Positions 4,971-6,860 of a stretch of 6,860 nucleotides of DNA are shown here, piece by piece. The stretch covers positions 1 to 6,860 of the forward strand of contig JBIQLO010000208.1 of NCBI GenBank assembly GCA_044464175.1, given 5' to 3'. The first letter of the stretch is position 1. Every line of letters begins with the position of its first letter. A program made the translations under genes and the position numbers. This DNA comes from JBIQLO01 sp044464175. GTDB lineage: Bacteria; Planctomycetota; Phycisphaerae; Tepidisphaerales; Tepidisphaeraceae. The notes under the pieces are model-generated. The model was not told where the DNA came from, ran no database searches, and saw nothing but the letters and a program-made list of their open reading frames with translations.

Positions 4971-5273
4971 TCAGGCCACGTCCACGAACGCCTCGACGCT
5001 TCCCAGGTCGCGCACCGCCTGCGGCGTCAGCTTCAGCGAGGCCGATTCCCCGCGGGCCAGCGTCGGATGCAGCTTGTTGGCCCGCTTGGTCCAGATGCAC
5101 CCGCCGCGCCGCTTGGGCTGGTCCTTGAAGTTGGCGCTGCGCCGTTCGATCGGGGCGCTGACCGCCTTGTCCTGCAGGAACAGCCGCTCCAGCGTCTTGC
5201 GCGCCGAAGCGCGATCCACTTGCTTTTTGATGGTGACCCGAACGTTCTGCCCGGGTTGAATGTCCAATGCCAT
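4971..5273 (-). CDS. Small basic protein of unknown function, 100 residues
   Basis: I chose the ATG at 5271-5273 because GGAGAG lies 4 bases upstream (5278-5283) and a good promoter sits just before it; the same frame is open to 5360 but the extra residues overlap that promoter. The protein starts MALDIQPGQNVRVTIKKQVD, a strand-rich beginning, then a helix (RASARKTLERLFLQDKAV), a basic, glycine-containing middle (KRRGGCIWTKRANKLHPTLA) and an acidic end (AVRDLGSVEAFVDVA). No signal peptide or membrane segment. The basic KDQPKRRGG stretch could bind nucleic acid, but I recognise no family. The clean gene structure (promoter, Shine-Dalgarno, terminator) shows a real, independently expressed gene. 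It converges with the response regulator. Confidence 0.8.
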   Translation of the reverse strand: MALDIQPGQNVRVTIKKQVDRASARKTLERLFLQDKAVSAPIERRSANFKDQPKRRGGCIWTKRANKLHPTLARGESASLKLTPQAVRDLGSVEAFVDVA

Positions 5274-5301
5274 GGCTCTCTCCAGAAAAATAAGGCCCGG
5301 T

Positions 5302-5329
5302 AGTATACCGTTTGTCCCGCCCATGGCAA
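5302..5329 (-). promoter_or_regulatory. Promoter of the 100-residue gene
   Basis: On the minus strand TTGCCA (5324-5329, 5 of 6 consensus matches) and TATACT (5302-5307, 5 of 6) are 16 bases apart. Transcription would begin near 5295, giving a leader of about 20 bases that contains the GGAGAG ribosome-binding site of the gene starting at 5273. Confidence 0.7.
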
Positions 5330-5383
5330 GATGGCAAAAGAATCCCACCTCCCGGGCCATCCCGGGCCGATATAATGATCGGA

Positions 5384-5572
5384 ATGAGCGCTGCGCCCCG
5401 CCCCAACCCGATGCTCCCGCACCGCCCCGCGCCGCGGGCCGGTGCGGCGATGCGCCCTCCGCGCGGCGAGCATCCCCATCGCGCCCAGCTGGTGGCCGCC
5501 GCCGCCGCCGTGGTCTGGCTGGCGGGGTTTGTCCAGGCGATCGCCGATTTCATCCTCGGCCACCACGAGTGA
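5384..5572 (+). CDS. Possible small membrane protein, 62 residues
   Basis: From ATG 5384 to TGA 5570-5572. The first 33 residues are rich in Pro, Arg and Ala (MSAAPRPNPMLPHRP and so on), then comes one hydrophobic helix (about 35-58, LVAAAAAVVWLAGFVQAIAD) and a short HHE end. A perfect -10 box TATAAT (5371-5376) lies 7 bases before the ATG, so the mRNA could be leaderless; no matching -35 is seen and the only purine run is CGGA next to the ATG. It is divergent from the 100-residue gene and ends 11 bases before the mqnE stop. No family recognised. The low-complexity N-terminus leaves open that this is a chance frame in GC-rich DNA, or that translation starts at M23. Confidence 0.45.
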   Translation: MSAAPRPNPMLPHRPAPRAGAAMRPPRGEHPHRAQLVAAAAAVVWLAGFVQAIADFILGHHE

Positions 5573-5583
5573 CGCCGCGTCAC
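5569..5583. repeat. 15-base palindrome between convergent genes
   Basis: GTGACGC (5569-5575) and GCGTCAC (5577-5583) are perfect reverse complements around one central base. The element overlaps the stop codon of the 62-residue ORF and touches the stop of mqnE (5584). It could be a small protein-binding site or a short hairpin at the shared 3' end. It lacks a T-run. Confidence 0.5.
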
Positions 5584-6798
5584 CTACCCGGCCGCCGCCA
5601 GGGGTTCGCCCAGCCCGATCACCCGGTCCGCCGCATCCCGCTTCACTTCGTGATAAAGCGTGTCCCGCTCCACCGGCGTGCGCCCGGCCTCGCGGATCAG
5701 GCGCTGGATGTCGTTCACGTGAAAGTGCTGATGCACCCCATCCCCCTGCCGCTTGGTGATGTCGTACCATTCCACCGTGCCGTCCAGGTCATCGCAGCCG
5801 TAGCTCAGGGCCAGTTGCGAGAGCCCGATCCCCTGCATGATCCAGAAGGCCTTGATGTGGGGGATGTTGTCCAGCATCAGCCGCGAGATCGCCAGCGTCT
5901 TTAAATCCGTCAGCCCCGTCGGCCCGGGCAGATGCCCCAGTTCCGACTTTTCCGGAACAAAGGAGAGGGGAATGACGCAGTTGAACGCCGAGGGCAGGGG
6001 CGAGGCGGGCGCGTTGCCGTTCTGCGCCCCCGCTCGCGCCTTGGCTGCTTCTTCCCTGTTGCGCAGCGCCTCGGCCTGCAGGCCGCGCAGTTTCACCAGA
6101 TGCTTCACCCGCTCGGCCGGGGTCTCCACGTGGCCGTAGAGCATCGTGGCGTTGGAGGGGATGCCCAGCGCGTGGGCCGTGCGGTGCACCTCAAACCACT
6201 TGTTCTCCCCCACCTTCCCCTTGAACGTCTCGGCATGCACGCGGTCGTCGAAGATTTCGGCCCCACCTCCGGGCAGGGACCCCAGCCCGGCCTTGTTCAG
6301 CTCAATCAGCACCTCGCGGATGCTCAGGCGGGCGATGCGGGTGAAATGGACGATTTCGATGGCGGTGAAGGCCTTGATGTTCAGTTGCGGGCACTGGGTT
6401 TTGATCCCGCGCAGCATGTCCAGGTAGTAGTCGAACTTCTGCCAGGGATGCAGCCCGCCGACGATGTGGACCTCGGTGGCCCCGGCGTCGGCCGCCTTCT
6501 GGGCGATATGGACGACCTGTTCCACGGGCATTTCGTAGGCGCCTTCCTCGCCGCGCTTGCGGTAGAAGGAGCAGAACTTGCAACTCAGGGCGCAGACGTT
6601 GGTGTAGTTGATGTGGCGGTTGCGGTTGTAGTAGGTCCGGTCGCCGTGGAGCTTTTCGCGCAGGTAATTGGCCATTCGCCCGATGCCGTGAAGGTCCCGG
6701 CTGGCATAGAGGGTCTCCCCATCCCCCTGGCTCAGCGGCTCCCCACCCACCACCTTGGCGGCAATCGGTTCCAACGCGCGGTCGTTCAACTTAAACAT
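5584..6798 (-). CDS. mqnE: Aminofutalosine synthase MqnE (radical SAM)
   Basis: MqnE performs a step of the futalosine route to menaquinone: it joins the adenosyl radical from SAM to 3-[(1-carboxyvinyl)oxy]benzoate to form aminofutalosine. The 404-residue protein has the radical-SAM 4Fe-4S motif CALSCKFC (C69, C73, C76), preceded by NRHINYTNV. Further landmarks are VGGLHP (113-118), IKAFTAIEI (141-149), LPGGGAEIF (175-183), SNATMLYGHVET (215-226), LGHLPGPTG (287-295) and LMLDNIPHIKAFWIM (307-321); these separate it from the related MqnC and CofH. About 25 extra Ala/Arg-rich residues sit at 243-271, where relatives have a short turn, ahead of the IPLSF strand. The start at 6798 is supported by family alignment; no Shine-Dalgarno is visible and TATACT (6808-6813) is only 9 bases upstream, suggesting a leaderless mRNA. 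No other menaquinone gene lies in the window. It implies a quinone-dependent respiratory chain. Confidence 0.95.
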   Translation of the reverse strand: MFKLNDRALEPIAAKVVGGEPLSQGDGETLYASRDLHGIGRMANYLREKLHGDRTYYNRNRHINYTNVCALSCKFCSFYRKRGEEGAYEMPVEQVVHIAQKAADAGATEVHIVGGLHPWQKFDYYLDMLRGIKTQCPQLNIKAFTAIEIVHFTRIARLSIREVLIELNKAGLGSLPGGGAEIFDDRVHAETFKGKVGENKWFEVHRTAHALGIPSNATMLYGHVETPAERVKHLVKLRGLQAEALRNREEAAKARAGAQNGNAPASPLPSAFNCVIPLSFVPEKSELGHLPGPTGLTDLKTLAISRLMLDNIPHIKAFWIMQGIGLSQLALSYGCDDLDGTVEWYDITKRQGDGVHQHFHVNDIQRLIREAGRTPVERDTLYHEVKRDAADRVIGLGEPLAAAG

Positions 6799-6807
6799 GG
6801 CGGGGTG

Positions 6808-6813
6808 AGTATA
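6808..6813 (-). promoter_or_regulatory. -10 box close to the mqnE start
   Basis: TATACT on the minus strand, 9 bases before the mqnE ATG. The hexamer 17 bases further upstream is a poor -35. If it is used, the transcript starts within a few bases of the start codon. Confidence 0.4.
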
Positions 6814-6860
6814 GAGTGAAGAGGGGGCGAGGGACAGGGGGAGGCTGGCCGCAGGGGGGT

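Noticed and set aside
5932..6819. 295-codon plus-strand frame opposite mqnE
   Set aside because: mqnE is certain on the other strand; this frame is Val/Gly/His-rich antisense sequence without motifs.

Overview
The window is a GC-rich bacterial sequence with one 10-base run of N, so it comes from a scaffolded draft or metagenome assembly. Nothing in it fixes the taxon. A planctomycete or related lineage is my best guess, from the futalosine-type menaquinone gene, the N-degron transferase, the high GC and the many lineage-restricted small proteins. No rRNA, tRNA, CRISPR array, transposase or phage gene is visible.

Layout. Bases 1-300 hold no supported gene, only a palindromic element at 115-159. 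A small membrane-anchored protein with a transthyretin-like fold lies on the minus strand at 301-747. A 465-base intergenic stretch follows, with a near-consensus plus-strand promoter (905-932) and a long C-rich, G-poor segment, ending at a 34-residue single-helix membrane ORF (1213-1317). The plus-strand cluster then runs as follows: a 482-residue protein (1354-2802), a 201-residue helical protein (2897-3502), the aspartate/glutamate leucyltransferase bpt (3571-4450, interrupted by the assembly gap) and a receiver-only response regulator (4491-4892). A perfect 19-bp hairpin, able to terminate from both sides, closes the cluster at 4902-4953. Facing it on the minus strand is a 100-residue basic protein with its own promoter (4971-5273). 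A possible 62-residue membrane ORF (5384-5572, plus) follows, then mqnE (5584-6798, minus), the radical-SAM aminofutalosine synthase.

The most interesting part is 1354-3502. The last 201 residues of the 482-residue protein and the whole next protein have the same length. They share a start (M-[PA]-L-I-x-[RK]-I), a QRD at the same place and a C-terminal LTA-x-x-Q-[AE]-L-x-x-x-[WE]-[ED]-x-L motif. Both have a basic helical-hairpin N-half and an acidic C-half with a short terminal helix. That is the layout of ESCRT-III/Snf7 membrane-remodelling proteins. The first copy is joined to a 281-residue N-terminal part ending in what looks like a winged helix, which recalls the eukaryotic ESCRT-II/III hybrid CHMP7. 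An internal ATG with an ideal GGAGG (2185-2199) could also release this copy as a free 201-residue protein. I propose a bacterial two-component ESCRT-III-like system. This is an inference from reading the proteins and has not been tested by a profile or structure search.

The gaps on both sides of the second ESCRT-III-like gene are filled by inverted-repeat elements that run up to, or almost up to, the next start codon. Several genes have a TATA-like -10 box only 7-11 bases before the ATG, hinting at leaderless transcripts.
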